Positions 36,337 through 47,830 of a DNA stretch of 64,000 nt are shown here, one piece after another. Source of the stretch: Verpa conica (taxonomy: Eukaryota > Ascomycota > Pezizomycetes > Pezizales > Morchellaceae). The stretch is from positions 1,178,001 through 1,242,000 of the forward strand of contig JAUFSD010000001.1 of the NCBI GenBank assembly GCA_033030425.1, read 5' to 3'. A program made the translations under genes and the position numbers. The notes beneath the pieces were generated by a model. It was not told the DNA's origin, ran no database searches, and saw nothing but the letters and a program-made list of their open reading frames with translations. Each line of letters opens with the position of its first letter. Within the stretch, counting starts at the first letter, position 1.

Positions 36337-39300
36337 TGTCTCGTTCTTTCCTCGTGGGGGTCGTTGATTAACACGAGGTTTGAGCGTTGGTTGAAGGTGG
36401 TTGGAGGTTGAAAGGAACTTTGCAGGTGTGGACAGGCACTTTTTTTTTTTACGAACTTTTTTCTCCAGTGCTGTTGGATCGTTTCTAACAATAGCTTTGT
36501 TTGAGGTTACAAATGGCTTGGCATAGCTGTAAACCACACCTGAGCATGGGTCCCGGAGCTTAGCACAGGAACAGGAGTGTTGGATCCTAGTGACCCATGA
36601 GGAAAGAAGTAAAGAAACACTTCATCGATCTCCATACCCACGCCCCGGGGCGGCTGATGGTAGTGCAAACATGCAGATCGAGAATTTAGAATAACTATTC
36701 TATGGGAGCTGAACAATACATAATTCCCCATTTATAAGTGCGGAGCTTTTATCCGTGAAGCATAGAGAGGCACCAGTATTGAGTACCATGGTTGACTTAT
36801 ATACTAAGGCGGTTATGATCATCGACCCGTGGTTTTTGCGGGAAAAAAAAGTGCCTCGATGTCCCACCCCCTCACCCGCTCGCTCTTACAATACGCACCA
36901 AGCTGTAGAAATACCGTAGGTACTCGATAAATTCGCTATCGGTATTTTGGGGTTCACTTGTCCAAAGTGTGTGGTTATAAAAACAGAGCACAAAGTCACC
37001 AAATATCTAACCAACCTCCTGTCGTTTGTAGAACTCCTAAACACTGATCGAGCATTTACGGTACCCTACCCGCATGTACGTATAGGAGAAACCCCACGCG
37101 ACTTGTGTTTTTCTTTTACTCTTTCGCGGTGATGGGCAGGAAGTAAGAGACCAGTCAAGCGGACCCCTACCTTTACAACAGTAGCCTCAAGCAGGAGCAG
37201 AGTACATATCGTCTAGAGTATAGTACACACAGGTTAGTTTGAGGAGACCTATTTACCCAAGACAGCGAGCAGACAGAATATAATCTAGCCCGAGTGATGC
37301 AACATGACTGAGCCCTCCCTATCAGAGCGAGTACTGCATGTATGTATGCTAGATCGTATTAAAGTTTAAAGCCACCCGGAGACTCTATCAAGATAGGCAA
37401 ACTCGACACATCGGCTGGACAAGCAGATCAGCACAGATCAGATGAACCATGGATGGGGGGAGGGCTGTCTACTCCCCATGCGGAAGCAACGGCGGAGTTG
37501 TCGATGATGGCGTACTAGCCTGGCCGGTATTGCAGTGTTTGGATCCGTGCGACAAAGAGACGGAGCTGCCATCCGTCCAGTTGACATGTTTGGTTTGAAA
37601 TTACTAGCATGGGGAAGATGTGACGTTGAGTCTTTTTTCTCCGTGTGTCGACATAATGCCTCTTTCATAGGATTGGCTCACACCATGTGCTTTGGCCTCA
37701 TCGGTAAAGGCGCCGCGAGATAGACGAATGTTCCATCTGCCCAATGTCCAATATTGAGACATCTAGAAGTACAAAAGTATTGCCCTCGGACCCCCATTGG
37801 GACTCACCACATCTACCCGGATCCATTGACGACCTCAGAACCCGGTGTTTCCGAGTCAAATAATTGTTCACCCCTATTCCCTTGCTGCGACTGGTGACGG
37901 GTCCTATATCGTGTCATTGCTACCCCTTTTCTATGGGGGCAGAAACCATAGCTATGGCAGCAGGATAGACTGAAGTGGTGGGTATGGGCTTTTGGCCTCC
38001 TACCAATGAGGATCTGACTGGTTTCCTGGGTTAGGTGAATGGTTAGGGAAAACTGCTATGGAAGACCCTCTGGCTAGGCCGCCGCTCTAGCAAAAGTCAT
38101 GACTAGCTGTTACACGAGGGGGCAGAATTTACCACCTTATGGGATAGACGTTCCGTGGCTGCTACTACTGGTACATTATCAAATGCGAATCACAAGGGCT
38201 ATATCTGCCCGCCCAGCAACCCTTTCGACGGGATCCCCGAAACCCTAATAACTCTGTGAGAAGGTTATAGCACATATCACCCCCTGGTATTTACATTTAG
38301 TCAGGCTCCTTAGTGGTCTTACCCGTACATATAGTTCCATCAGCTTAGGCTGCTACACAGGCATTCCCATATTCAGTAGCTCTACTGCTGAGCTGTAGTT
38401 AATAATTTGCGAGTTCGATTATGGTGAGCCCCGCTTGGTACCAACGGCCGATCCCACACTCTGGGCTCGGGAACGTTTTTGTTCCTGGGACACGAGGGTA
38501 GCGTGTTGTTGCGACATGGGATTCCGGGTTACTAGCTACAATCCAAGTAACGGGCGGGTATCAGACTCATTATTCAGAATCGGTCACTCGGGCCAATTAA
38601 CGGCCTAGGCAAATAACTCGGCCCGACCACCATTCAATAGATGCTCGGCTCAGTAAGCGTTATCCATCTAATTGGCTGAGGAATAGATCTATTTGTCTTG
38701 GATGTTTGTTTTTACTCTAGTAAGCTAGCCGGATTGCTATATTATACCGGGCGATATTAAGAGAAAAGCAAGAAAATGTCAGGAGCTATTGCGTTATGGT
38801 GCGTTGTGGATGACTTGGGTAAGGCGCCTTGATGTCTGAACTACTCAAAGGAGTAGTTTTTCCCGAGTGATAGAAGGTGACCAAGAGCTGCATAGTCGCA
38901 GATTGTGGTCTGGCCGCCAAAAGTCTTTGACATATGAGACTGTGCCCGGGGTGGTTATGATAGTAGACAGGTCATGGCGCACGTTTGGGACCTCAGCTTG
39001 TAGGTCGATTTGAGATAATGGCAAAAGGGTCGTGGTAAAGCAAGAATCAATGTACCCGTATCACGAAATTGGTAGGAAACCCGTAAGAATGAATTTTTAT
39101 ATAGATATGTAAAAACCCCGAGCCAGATAGATTGACGGAATGAACTCCCCCATTTTGGTATGTATATGGGCCGAAGGCGAGATTGGTTTGTGGAGCCCAA
39201 AAAGTGGAAAAAAAGAACCATTATCTATTTTCCATAGCTGAACAGAAGAACCCCTATCACAAGATCCCCCCACCACATCCAAGCCCCAAGCCAAGCCCCC

Positions 39301-39343
39301 ACTTTTAAATTGTAGTTTATTTTTGTTTTGAATCCCACACCAC
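36337..39343. other. Gene-free region between NOP58 and RPS24
   Basis: About 3 kb with no supportable gene. A tRNA-like relic lies near 38350-38430: a CTAC/GTAG anticodon-type stem followed by GCGAGTTCGATTATGG, a B-box-like sequence with unpaired T stem. A perfect 8-bp hairpin AACTACTC-AAAG-GAGTAGTT followed by T residues is found at about 38849-38872. The rest is mixed-composition sequence without structure I can recognise. A G-rich, Pu-rich patch at 36840-36880 lies about 500 bp upstream of NOP58. Confidence 0.5.
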
Positions 39344-40008
39344 TTATTTCTTGTCTTTGCTGACCTTCTTTCCGTGGGTTCCCCGTACCTCCTTGCCCTT
39401 GTTTTTGCGTTGCTTGCCTGTATATTAAAAATACCACTAATCAGCTCCTCACCTACATAGACAGGTAAGTAATAGGGGAAGATGGGGAAGAAGAACATAC
39501 GTTGTTGACGAGATGCTTTCTCAATTTTGGTGGCATCACCGTAACGGACGAGACGGTAGTGGGGCTCGAATTTCTTGAGGGCATCGTGCGATTCGTAGAT
39601 TAGAGCGAAACCAGTAGATTTACCGCCACCAAACTGGGTACGGAAGCCGAAGACAGAGACCCGGTTCTTTTCGGCTTTATACAGCTCAGCAAGCTTGGTA
39701 CGGAGCTCATCCTTGGAGACGTTAGGACGGTTGGGGTGAAGGACATCACTATCGGCCAAAGTGATTGAGTTAGTTTTGATACCCGAACTTCATGGTGCAG
39801 AAAGAAAATCCTTGAATATCCCAGCCCCAGGTCAATTATTGTCTCTAGCCCACCGAGAAAAATTGAAACGCATTTATTCCTCCATCTCTTTATTGGTAAT
39901 GACTCCCAGGCATGAGAGAAATGGGATAACATACACCACCATCTGCTTCCTTCCCAAAAGGGCGTTCCCCAGGAACTTGCGGGTCCTCAAAGTGACAGGA
40001 TCAGACAT
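39344..40008 (-). CDS. RPS24: Ribosomal protein eS24
   Basis: Exons 40008-39935, 39748-39501 and 39417-39344 (introns 186 and 83 nt) give about 131 aa, the normal size. The N-terminus [20 protein letters not shown] and the spliced [18 protein letters not shown] are diagnostic of eS24, as are [20 protein letters not shown] and the basic C-terminus [19 protein letters not shown]. It is a component of the small ribosomal subunit needed for pre-rRNA processing. The first intron, close to the start codon and longer than the others, is typical of fungal ribosomal protein genes. No box C/D or H/ACA snoRNA could be recognised in the introns. Confidence 0.97.
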
Positions 40009-41343
40009 GTTGGCTTGTCGAGAAGTATCTGTTCTTCGGTTCGATGGTGGGGCGCGCGGGGGGTTATTGTCGTTGTCGTCGTCGGTTTGCGAAATTTGGT
40101 GATATTCTCAAATCGGTTCGCCTATGCTGGGCGAGTTGTTGGGCGGGGGGGTTTGTGTGTATTAGTGACTGCTGTCGGGTTGAAGTTACCCGGTGCAGAA
40201 GTAGTAGGGCTTTTGCCCTTGTATCTGCAAGGAATAGTTCCACCCCTGCCAGCAACTCACAGCCAAGAGCCCGAAATAGCTGGACCCCTGACTCTTTCCT
40301 CTTGTGGCTGCGGCAGCACAAGATACAATCAGATGCGTAGTACTGCATGTAGCTGGTTAGAAATCGGTTATGATACTGTGGGAGGGAAAGAGGGAAAGAG
40401 ACAGAAAGGGTCAGGGTTGGGGCCAGAACTCTTTGGTTGGGGGAGGTTCCGCCATCGTACACGTTAATTAATGCTAGAGGTTTTACTCTACACACGGTTT
40501 TTTTATTTTATTTTTACGGCGGCTGTGGGTAGAATCTCTTTCTGGGATTTGAGTCCGAAGGCTTTCTGTAATCTCAGTCCCACGTTCGCCCCCCCTTGGG
40601 GATTTCGTTTTGTTTCAGTGATCGGCCGTGGGGACCGTACGCTCGGATCAAGGCTATGTGAAGATGACGGTGGGGTTATCCACTCTACAGAATCACCATT
40701 GTGAGACTTGTACAAATACTGATTCAAGTATCTCTCTACGGGGGAGGGGGTTGGCCAATCAAGCTTGTGAGAACATTGGGGACTGGTCTTTTCCTTTCCT
40801 TTGAGCCCTGGCTCTTGCTTGTTACGGGATTATGATGGTAGTACCGTTTTGATCGTTCACGGAAAGGGGACAAGGAAGAAAGAAAGAAAAAAAGTATGCC
40901 CGTCCCATCGGTAATTTGTCCACTATCCATCTCGATCTCGATCCTAGCATAATTCCTGCTGTGTGCTCAGGGTTCTTGATAGTACTACACAACATTGCCT
41001 GTGCTTCATCAATCAGTCCTGTCTTGTCTATCTCGGCGGCGGCACATGGGGTATACTCTGTCACCCATCACAGTGTAAGGGATTCAGATATCGAATCCAA
41101 CAGATGAGCCATTAAATAAAGGAGACTGGCATTTCCCCCCGGCTGCGGCGCACAACTATCTAGATCCGTCACTTCGGGTACGCTGAGGCCTCTCATCTGA
41201 AAATACCTACTTTAGACTAATATCTGCCATCTGTCCCCTCCACACCCCCGGTTTTTGAATAACAACCCTATTCGCTCGCCTCACCCCCCCCCCCTCCTCC
41301 ACAAACCTTTTCATTATCTGGTTCTAGTTCAACAAAATCCACA
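40009..41343. other. Divergent intergenic region RPS24 / FDDFG protein
   Basis: 1335 bp between two divergent start codons. A GTC/GTTGTCGTCGTC tract lies at 40065-40085. A C-rich run (CCCCCCCCCC) lies at 41284-41295 and a pyrimidine-rich stretch leads into the ATG at 41344, typical of fungal promoters. No gene is supported. Confidence 0.5.
40164..40171 (-). promoter_or_regulatory. HomolD-like element upstream of RPS24
   Basis: The minus strand reads CAGTCACT about 157 bp upstream of the RPS24 ATG. This differs by one base from the HomolD box CAGTCACA known from fission yeast ribosomal protein promoters. One match of 7 out of 8 can occur by chance, so it is a suggestion only. Confidence 0.3.
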
Positions 41344-43515
41344 ATGGCTGAACCTCCACCATCACCTGCTCCAACGCTCTTTAGAGACTCTCTCCAGTCT
41401 CCAGCTGATCTCCCCAGTGGCTGTAAGTACCTCTCAGACGTTGAGCCTCCTACTCTATTCACCTTTTCTAAGATAAAGTCTTCCACAGACAATTCTTCCA
41501 ACGACGACCACTTTTCAGACGCTCAGGAAGGACGCTCAGATATGGAAGATTCAGATACTACCCCGTCTCCTACAATACCCATACCCATACCACTCACTGT
41601 CATCTCAAAGTTAGATGATACCCCGTCCCACGGTGAAATTCCCGGAACAGAAGCATTCGAGAAGCGATCCGCAGATGCGTCGACCGATGTTATAAGGATA
41701 ATAGACGAAGCCGAAACCCCCAAGAAACGGAGATCAATGAGTATTGCCATTCCCGGGGCATTGGATGGGAGTGATTGTGATGCCGACGAGGATGGCGAAG
41801 ACGTAGAATCGACTCCGGAAACACCAAGGTCAGGTGTCCCAATCATGGTTGTAGAGAAGGTCGATGATACCCCCAGTCATGGGGAAGTGCCAGGGACAGA
41901 GGCGTTAGAAAAACGGTTAGCCGATGCACAGCCAGACGTGGTTCGGTCACCAAGTCCGATACCTACGATGATTGTACAGAGAATCGAGGGGGATAAGCCA
42001 TATCATGGGGAGGTCCCTGGTACAGAGGCGTATGAGAAACGGGTAGCAGACGCGCAGCCTGATGTTATTGTACGGTGGAACGAGGAGGAAGATCGGATTA
42101 CGAGGAGGGTACAAACTCAGCGTGAGAAGATTGAGAAGATGGTAGAAGGTGGGGGAACACCTGTTGTAACACCTCTACATGGGAGAGCGAGAAGTGTGAG
42201 TCCGAGTGTGAATAAGAGTAAAGAGACACTTTACAGTCCAGTACATGGGCGGGCACGGAGTGCAAGCCCGAGTATAGGGAAGATGCATTCCGTGGAGAAA
42301 GAGGTAGATGCTATAATTGGTGATGAGATGACTGTTATTGTGAATGGTGGTTTTTTGGAGATGCCAGTGTCCAAAGCTTCACTCACAGTCGATCTTGATA
42401 CGGTTGAGAATGACATCCCCAGTACATCTGCAATTTCTCCTACGTTTGCTTCAGACTCGGAAGAACACCCCGCTCTACGACGACGGAAGTCGTCTGCTGC
42501 ATCGCGCAGGTGCCACAAATCCACCCCAACATCTCCAGCAACTCCTCCAGCAGAATTTAGAGACTACAATGAGGACGGGGAAGCTGCCGGGGATGAGGAT
42601 GGGTTTGAGGATGATGATTTCGACGACTTTGGCGAAGTAGTAGAAGGAGAGGAGTTTGACGATTTTGGTTTTGGGGAGGCTACAACTGGTTTTGAACCAG
42701 CATCTATGGAGGCTCCACAAGCTCCACTACTACCTGCTCTAGTAATACCTTCGATTTCAGTCCCAGTACTTGATCACAAAGAGCTCGGGGGTGCAGAAGC
42801 GGTCAAGAAAGCTGTTTCTGAGTCACTAGAGATCATGTTCCCGGCGGTCAAGAAGGCTTCTACTAAGCCTTCACCAGTAGAGGATAGCTGTTTCCTCACC
42901 GAGAGAAGGTAAGATTACCTCCCTATTACATATCTATATCCGCAAATATGCTAACTCGCTTATTATAGTCTATCACTCTGGAATCAACTCGTCGCTCCAC
43001 CCCCTCTCCAGCCCCCTAACTGGAAAATTTCTCGTATCCGTCGTCTATTTCTCGTATCTCTTGGTGTGCCCGTAGACCTTGATGAGATCCTCCCTGCAGA
43101 AACAAAACAGAAGAAGCTTGTTCTCCCCTCCATCAATACCCTCCGGCGCTCCTCTGGTGACGAGGGCCACCGGTCTCGTCGTTCTAGTTCTCAATCGCGA
43201 TCATCGCGCCCCTCATCTCGCGCGAGGAAAGCTGCGGCGGATGATAAAAGTAAGAACGGAGGAATTGGACCAGAAGCGCTTGATATCCCGAGTGCAAGAA
43301 TATTATGTAGTACAAGTGATGTTGCGTTAAGCGGGTTAACAACGGAAGAGTTGCAGGCGCATGTGAAAGGATTGGAGAAGATTACTCAGATCGCAAGTGA
43401 AGTACTCACCTATTGGCTCCGGAAACGGGAGGGGGCTATCGGGGATAAAGAGACTTTTGAGACGGTCATTGAAAGTCTTGTGGGGTATGCTAGGAAGAAG
43501 AGGCAGAACGGTTGA
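41344..43515 (+). CDS. Acidic FDDFG-motif protein, possible AP-1 accessory (Laa2-like)
   Basis: Exons 41344-42908 and 42969-43515 (60-nt intron) give about 703 aa. Residues 89-242 hold three imperfect copies of a ~28-residue unit with the core DTPSHGE-PGTEA-EKR-ADA--DV (about 89-117, 172-200, 212-242). HGRARS-SPS is repeated near 279-290 and 300-311. Residues 421-444 are an acidic aromatic cluster (FDDFGEVV, FDDFGFGE), the type of motif that binds clathrin-adaptor ear domains. After the intron comes WNQLVAPPPLQPPNWK, which looks like the folded part, and a C-terminal helix-rich region. Adaptor-binding motifs and layout recall yeast Laa2 (DUF5102), which helps recruit AP-1; this assignment is inference. 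The protein may act at the trans-Golgi or endosome. Confidence 0.75.
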
Positions 43516-43940
43516 GTGCGCTCATAAAAGTGGCTATTACGTTGCATCTAATCCTTTATCTAATTGAGAGGGTGATCTCTTCTTTTTTTTGTCTTTTGTG
43601 TGTTAGGGAGGGAAGAGGAAGGCAAGTATTCTGGGTTAGGAGTTTTATTTTTTATTTTTTAAAAATGGGATTATGGGCGCAGGATACTATAGGGATGTGG
43701 GAGATTTCTAGATTCCTTCGTCTAGGTTGGGGGGCTTATCTTTTTATTTTATTGGTTTGACTTGGAAGTGGGTAATGATACTGTGTTTTGCTGTCCCTTG
43801 TATTACTGGTTTTAGTAGTGGGGGATGATTATGAGGTCGTAGCCTTAATATATTTGCATGTAGTTACTCTAATACCATTACTTGCTTATGTGAGATCCCC
43901 GCCTAACACCTCGCAGCTTGATAATTACCCGAGGCCCTTT
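43516..43940. other. Intergenic region
   Basis: 425 bp between the FDDFG protein and the hydrolase. It is T-rich, consistent with 3' UTR and terminator of the former. The frame leading into the hydrolase is open upstream of 43941 but begins without ATG. Confidence 0.5.
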
Positions 43941-45313
43941 ATGACTACCAGTCAGGCCTGCCAGCAGCCTCAGTTAACTTCACCGATGGCGTCAGCCCAG
44001 GTTATTCACCAGACCACAGAAACCACAGAAGACCTTATTATATCCCAAGATATCCATAGTTTATTGCCGGATGTTCATAAAATAGAGATGGACTCTGGGG
44101 CAACTGTGGTTGCGAGGACTAGGCGTCTGGAAAACGATCAGTTACCGGTATTGGTGATGATTCATGGATATCCGCAATCGTATGTTAAGTCGGGAACTTG
44201 TTAATTGTGCCTGGCTAGTCAAAGGGTATTGGTATACTGACTTGATGATAGGATGAACATGTAATTATACTTGTGGACGCAGCTACTTGGGGTGTAGAGT
44301 CTCACGATTTTAGGTTTCGGTATATAGTACCACTTCTGCCGGAGAATTTGCCGTTATTTATACCAGACGTACGTACTGTGCATCTTTTGGAACATCTTCC
44401 TTATTACATTATCATTCATTGATAGCTGGGCTTTTCATACACATAGATCCCTGGCTACGGCGAGTCCACACACTCTACTCCTCCCACAAATACAGCAGCT
44501 TATTCCAAGCGTTCAATTGGCAACATTATCCTTGAAGCTCTCAAGAAAACCCTAGATACATCCTTAGGGACTAGAGCTGGAGCAAGGGAAATTATACTAC
44601 TCGGGCACGACAGAGGCGCAAGAATTATCCACCGCCTAGCCGTTGACGCAGGGCAGGGGCTACTTCATCAAAAATATGGGTTTCGTCTCCGGGGGGTCGC
44701 GCTACTTGATATTGTCCCGACTATTGTTCAGTTTGCGTCATTTGTAAATCCTCAAGTTGCAGCGGCAACTTTCCATTGGTAATATATCCCCACTAGTCGA
44801 CTGGATTTGAATAGCCTCTAATGGGTTTAAAACTATAGGTCATTTTTAGCGGCCCCTTTACCATTACCGGAGAACATGATCGCTGCGCTAGGAGGGGATA
44901 TATTTGTTAGTAGCATGATTATGAAATGGACTGGGGCTTCGGTAAAATCGCAGTCTCAGGTGTCACTTGGCCTCCCGGTCTATGCATCATACTTTAAGCG
45001 GGACTCTGTGATTGCGGCATCCTGCGCCGACTACCGTGCTGGGGCGCTCATAGACGCGCCCGAGCAGGAAGAAGATCAAAGAAATAACCGGAAGATCAAT
45101 TGCCCAGCGTACATAATGTATAGCGAGAATTATTTAGGGAGTCGGTATGATGTGAATGGGGTGTGGAATGATTGGATAGAGAAAGGTAAGGGGACGTTGA
45201 GGGTAGAAGCGGTGGGGAATGGGGTGGGCCACTTTTTGTGCGAGGAGGCTCCAGAAGAGGTGGCTAAGGGTGTGTTGGAGTGGATTAAGAAGGATTTGGG
45301 GGTGAAGGTTTAA
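43941..45313 (+). CDS. Alpha/beta hydrolase (epoxide hydrolase / dehalogenase type)
   Basis: Exons 43941-44183, 44300-44368, 44447-44778 and 44839-45313 give about 372 aa. VLVMIHGYPQS provides the oxyanion-hole HGxP motif. IPGYGES follows the core strand. LLGHDRGAR is the nucleophile elbow with Asp as nucleophile, as in epoxide hydrolases and haloacetate dehalogenases. GVGHFLCEEAPEEV gives the catalytic His. A cap domain would lie between about residues 225 and 290. The substrate cannot be predicted. The first intron uses a GTTAAG donor, the only one that keeps frame with SHDFRFRYIVPLLP, and is the weakest part of the model. ATG 43986 is an alternative start. Confidence 0.82.
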
Positions 45314-45496
45314 CTTAGATTGGAAAGAATGGATATGAAGGAGAGGGGAGCTATCGAGGCGATAATTCATGGGATATCACTCATATTTGATTTTGGGGGG
45401 TGAAAAGATGATACAAGGGGTAGTTTATTTCTTTTTACTCATAACGTACCTGAACAGTGAAAGTTAGTAAATGTGCCATGAATAATGAGGAGAAAA

Positions 45497-46513
45497 CTAC
45501 AAGAATATGCTTTCCCGAGCGTATATGTCATGGTCGATGTCATGTTTCGCATACTCAGGTTCGTCTTTGACCTCACGGACATTTAATTTTTTCTTGATAG
45601 ATTTCATGAACGTCAAATCTGCCTATTGGTCTTTTCCTCAGCATTTTACGAGGGAAGAGTAAGGGATTGCATACTCGTCTCCTCTTTTTAAAACAAAAGA
45701 ACACGACCGTATTGTCCCCAATTAGATTTATACTAATCCTTGGTGAGCTTTTGCTGGTTTAAGGGGCTTTATAGAAAGAAAGAAAGTGCTTACAGGGTTT
45801 TTTCTAGTAATGGGAACATAGGTTCGTAGTAGACCTGTAAGAAGTTTTAGCTCAAATGACTAGTAGTGTAAGATTTGATAAGACCGTACACAATCAGCTG
45901 CTAGTATGATGTCCACAGGCTTGTTGGCTATTGTCTCAGGTATGGGCTCGCTCCTAGAATAACAGAGCACTGGAATTTAGGAATGCTAGTATTTTTTATA
46001 TATATAAAAGAGTAAGGGAGTTACCAGTCTAGCAGCTCCACCTTAACCCTATCCTGGAACCCATTAAGTGCGACATTTTGGTGTATCAGATCAATCATCG
46101 CATCCATATCCGTAATGAATAGTTCACTGTCGTGAATATCACATGTGGCAGCAACAGCCAAACTAACCAACAAGGAATTGCATTCATCAGCTCTCCAACT
46201 TCTTGCGCCCAATTATTAGCACAGGTCCCTACCTAGTTAGGCCACCTCCAGCACCCAGTTCTACAATCCTCTTCCCTCTCATTCCATCGTTGCCATTATA
46301 TCTCCTCAAGATATACTTTGTCAGAGTTTCTCCGGCTGGCCATATTTGCCCACCACACCCCTTTGCAAGATCCTCGCGAAGCTTGATTGGTGGGTCAAGG
46401 AGGCCATCGAATGTAGTTTCTGTGATACGAGCTTGTAGTATTGGGGCTGGAGTAACTAGATCTGCCCCAAAAGGCTCGACCTCGCTATCACTATTGTCAC
46501 CAAACAGATCCAT
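45497..46513 (-). CDS. EFM6: Protein-lysine methyltransferase EFM6 homologue
   Basis: Six exons (46513-46233, 46162-46025, 45953-45890, 45834-45794, 45732-45675, 45622-45497) hold phase and give about 235 aa. The N-terminal FDGLLDPPIKLREDL and GCGGQIWPAGETLTKYIL match the METTL21-like EFM6 family. ELGAGGGLTSLAVAA is SAM-binding motif I. LFITDMDAM holds the acidic residue for ribose. LAADCVYYEPMFPLLEKTL is the D-x-x-Y post motif of this family. TVVFFCFKKRRRADLTF completes the fold. Yeast Efm6 methylates a lysine of elongation factor eEF1A; the same target is inferred here. Exons 3-5 are very short (64, 41, 58 nt). The start lies 176 bp from the divergent GNAT gene. Confidence 0.91.
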
Positions 46514-46689
46514 GATGTAACAATAGAGTGACGACTGATGAAGGAAGTGGTGGGAAGAAGGCCCCGCTAGAGCCTCAATTCTTGGCTATATAATGAGTGG
46601 GGGGGTTTTAGATTTAGGGCTTAGGGCCATGATGATACAAGAACTTCGCGGATGTCACAGTTACAACCCAGTTGCAAACTAACAAAGCA
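46514..46689. promoter_or_regulatory. Shared divergent promoter, EFM6 and GNAT gene
   Basis: Only 176 bp separate the two start codons, so core promoters must overlap. A TATATAA-like word (CTATATAATGAG) lies around 46585. The plus-strand sequence shows a short GGGGGG run at 46600-46605. No defined factor site can be named. Confidence 0.4.
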
Positions 46690-47202
46690 ATGACTGACAG
46701 GGCCATGACTGACGCTACAGATTTATCTAAGCTCACATTCATCAAACTGCCCTCGAAAAAGCTAGGTGTAGCCTCTGATTTTCTCCTAAACGCCATCAAA
46801 CAAGTCGAGAAACGGACCTTTCCGTCAAATGAGGCGCTTGACCTCGACATGGAGCTTCCAAAACGGATAACAAGCCTTTACTGCGCGTTTATACGGAATG
46901 GAAAGGAGCTAGAGTTGTGCGGTTATATTGTCTATGTTCGGTCTAAGTTAATCACACGGATTCACAAGATCTGCGTTGTGGATGGGAAAAGGGGCCAGGG
47001 TATTGGGAAATGGATGATGCATCTTGTTCTGGATGATCTAAGGAAGGGTAGAGCTAGAGTGGTTGACCTCTGGGTTGATAAAAGTAGGGGGGTTGCGCGG
47101 AAGTTGTATGTCACGTGTGGGTTTGAGGAGAGGGAGACTGTTGAGAGTTACTATTCTGCTGGGCGTGATGCTATCAGAATGGAGATAAATTTGCGCGGTT
47201 GA
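46690..47202 (+). CDS. GNAT-family N-acetyltransferase
   Basis: Single exon of about 170 aa from the first in-frame ATG at 46690. Motif A is clear: KICVVDGKRGQGIGKWMMHLVL contains the Q/R-x-x-G-x-G/A acetyl-CoA pyrophosphate loop RGQGIG. The following VVDLWVDKSRGVARKLYVTCGF carries the motif B region with the usual Ala-x-x-Leu-Tyr pattern, and the C-terminal beta strand ends in EINLRG. The acceptor substrate cannot be told; it may be a protein N-terminus, lysine or small amine. It is divergent from EFM6, another modifying enzyme, but there is no evidence that they act together. Confidence 0.85.
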   Translation: MTDRAMTDATDLSKLTFIKLPSKKLGVASDFLLNAIKQVEKRTFPSNEALDLDMELPKRITSLYCAFIRNGKELELCGYIVYVRSKLITRIHKICVVDGKRGQGIGKWMMHLVLDDLRKGRARVVDLWVDKSRGVARKLYVTCGFEERETVESYYSAGRDAIRMEINLRG

Positions 47203-47830
47203 TAAATACAGGTGCTATATTTTGAGGAAAGACCTCCCCTTGGGTGGTTGCTAACTGTGACCCTAGATAGCTTTCGTCAGCCCCTTGCTTTAGTTGCTAT
47301 ATCCTCATACCATTCCAACCTTGACATACCAAATATGTTAATCCTTAGGAATCTATACTCTATTATTCAATGCGTTTAATTTTTTTGGGGGTATTTGGTT
47401 TAATGTTAGGTTATGGTACCAGTTTGGAGGTTTGCGTTCCTACCAGCGTTTCTTTTGCCCCACGTAAGGGAGGACTAGGTACCCCTTCAGAAAAATCACT
47501 ATTATCGAGAGTCTTGGTACTAGGTAACATCAGGGTTGCTTGACTTTGTCATTTCTTTCAAGAGTTTTTCGGCATCTTTCTTGGAGCTCACACACTGTCG
47601 CTCTATCCTGAATCATTCTCGTTCATTCTCCCTCGTTCATAAAATACATTCTTTTATTTTGTCCTTTTCACGATCTACTGGTAAAATATCTTGCATTCAT
47701 TTTTCTGTGTTGCAACAGCTAAAACCTATCAGTAAATCTGAGGGGCTTGTGAGGTATTTTTTATTAGCTAACAGTATGCAATTTCAATATATCAGCTAAC
47801 AATTGGCTAGAACTCTTACTACTCTCGATA
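47203..47830. other. Intergenic region upstream of AXL2
   Basis: 628 bp. Sequence next to the AXL2 start is T- and CTT-rich, as in many fungal promoters. No gene, tRNA or repeat is seen. Confidence 0.5.

Noticed and set aside
38849..38872. Hairpin AACTACTC-AAAG-GAGTAGTT plus T run, like a bacterial terminator
   Set aside because: The sequence is fungal, there is no gene next to it, and such short hairpins are expected by chance.
39749..39934. Possible intronic snoRNA in RPS24 intron 1
   Set aside because: No convincing C box (RUGAUGA) and D box (CUGA) pair, nor an H/ACA fold, could be seen.
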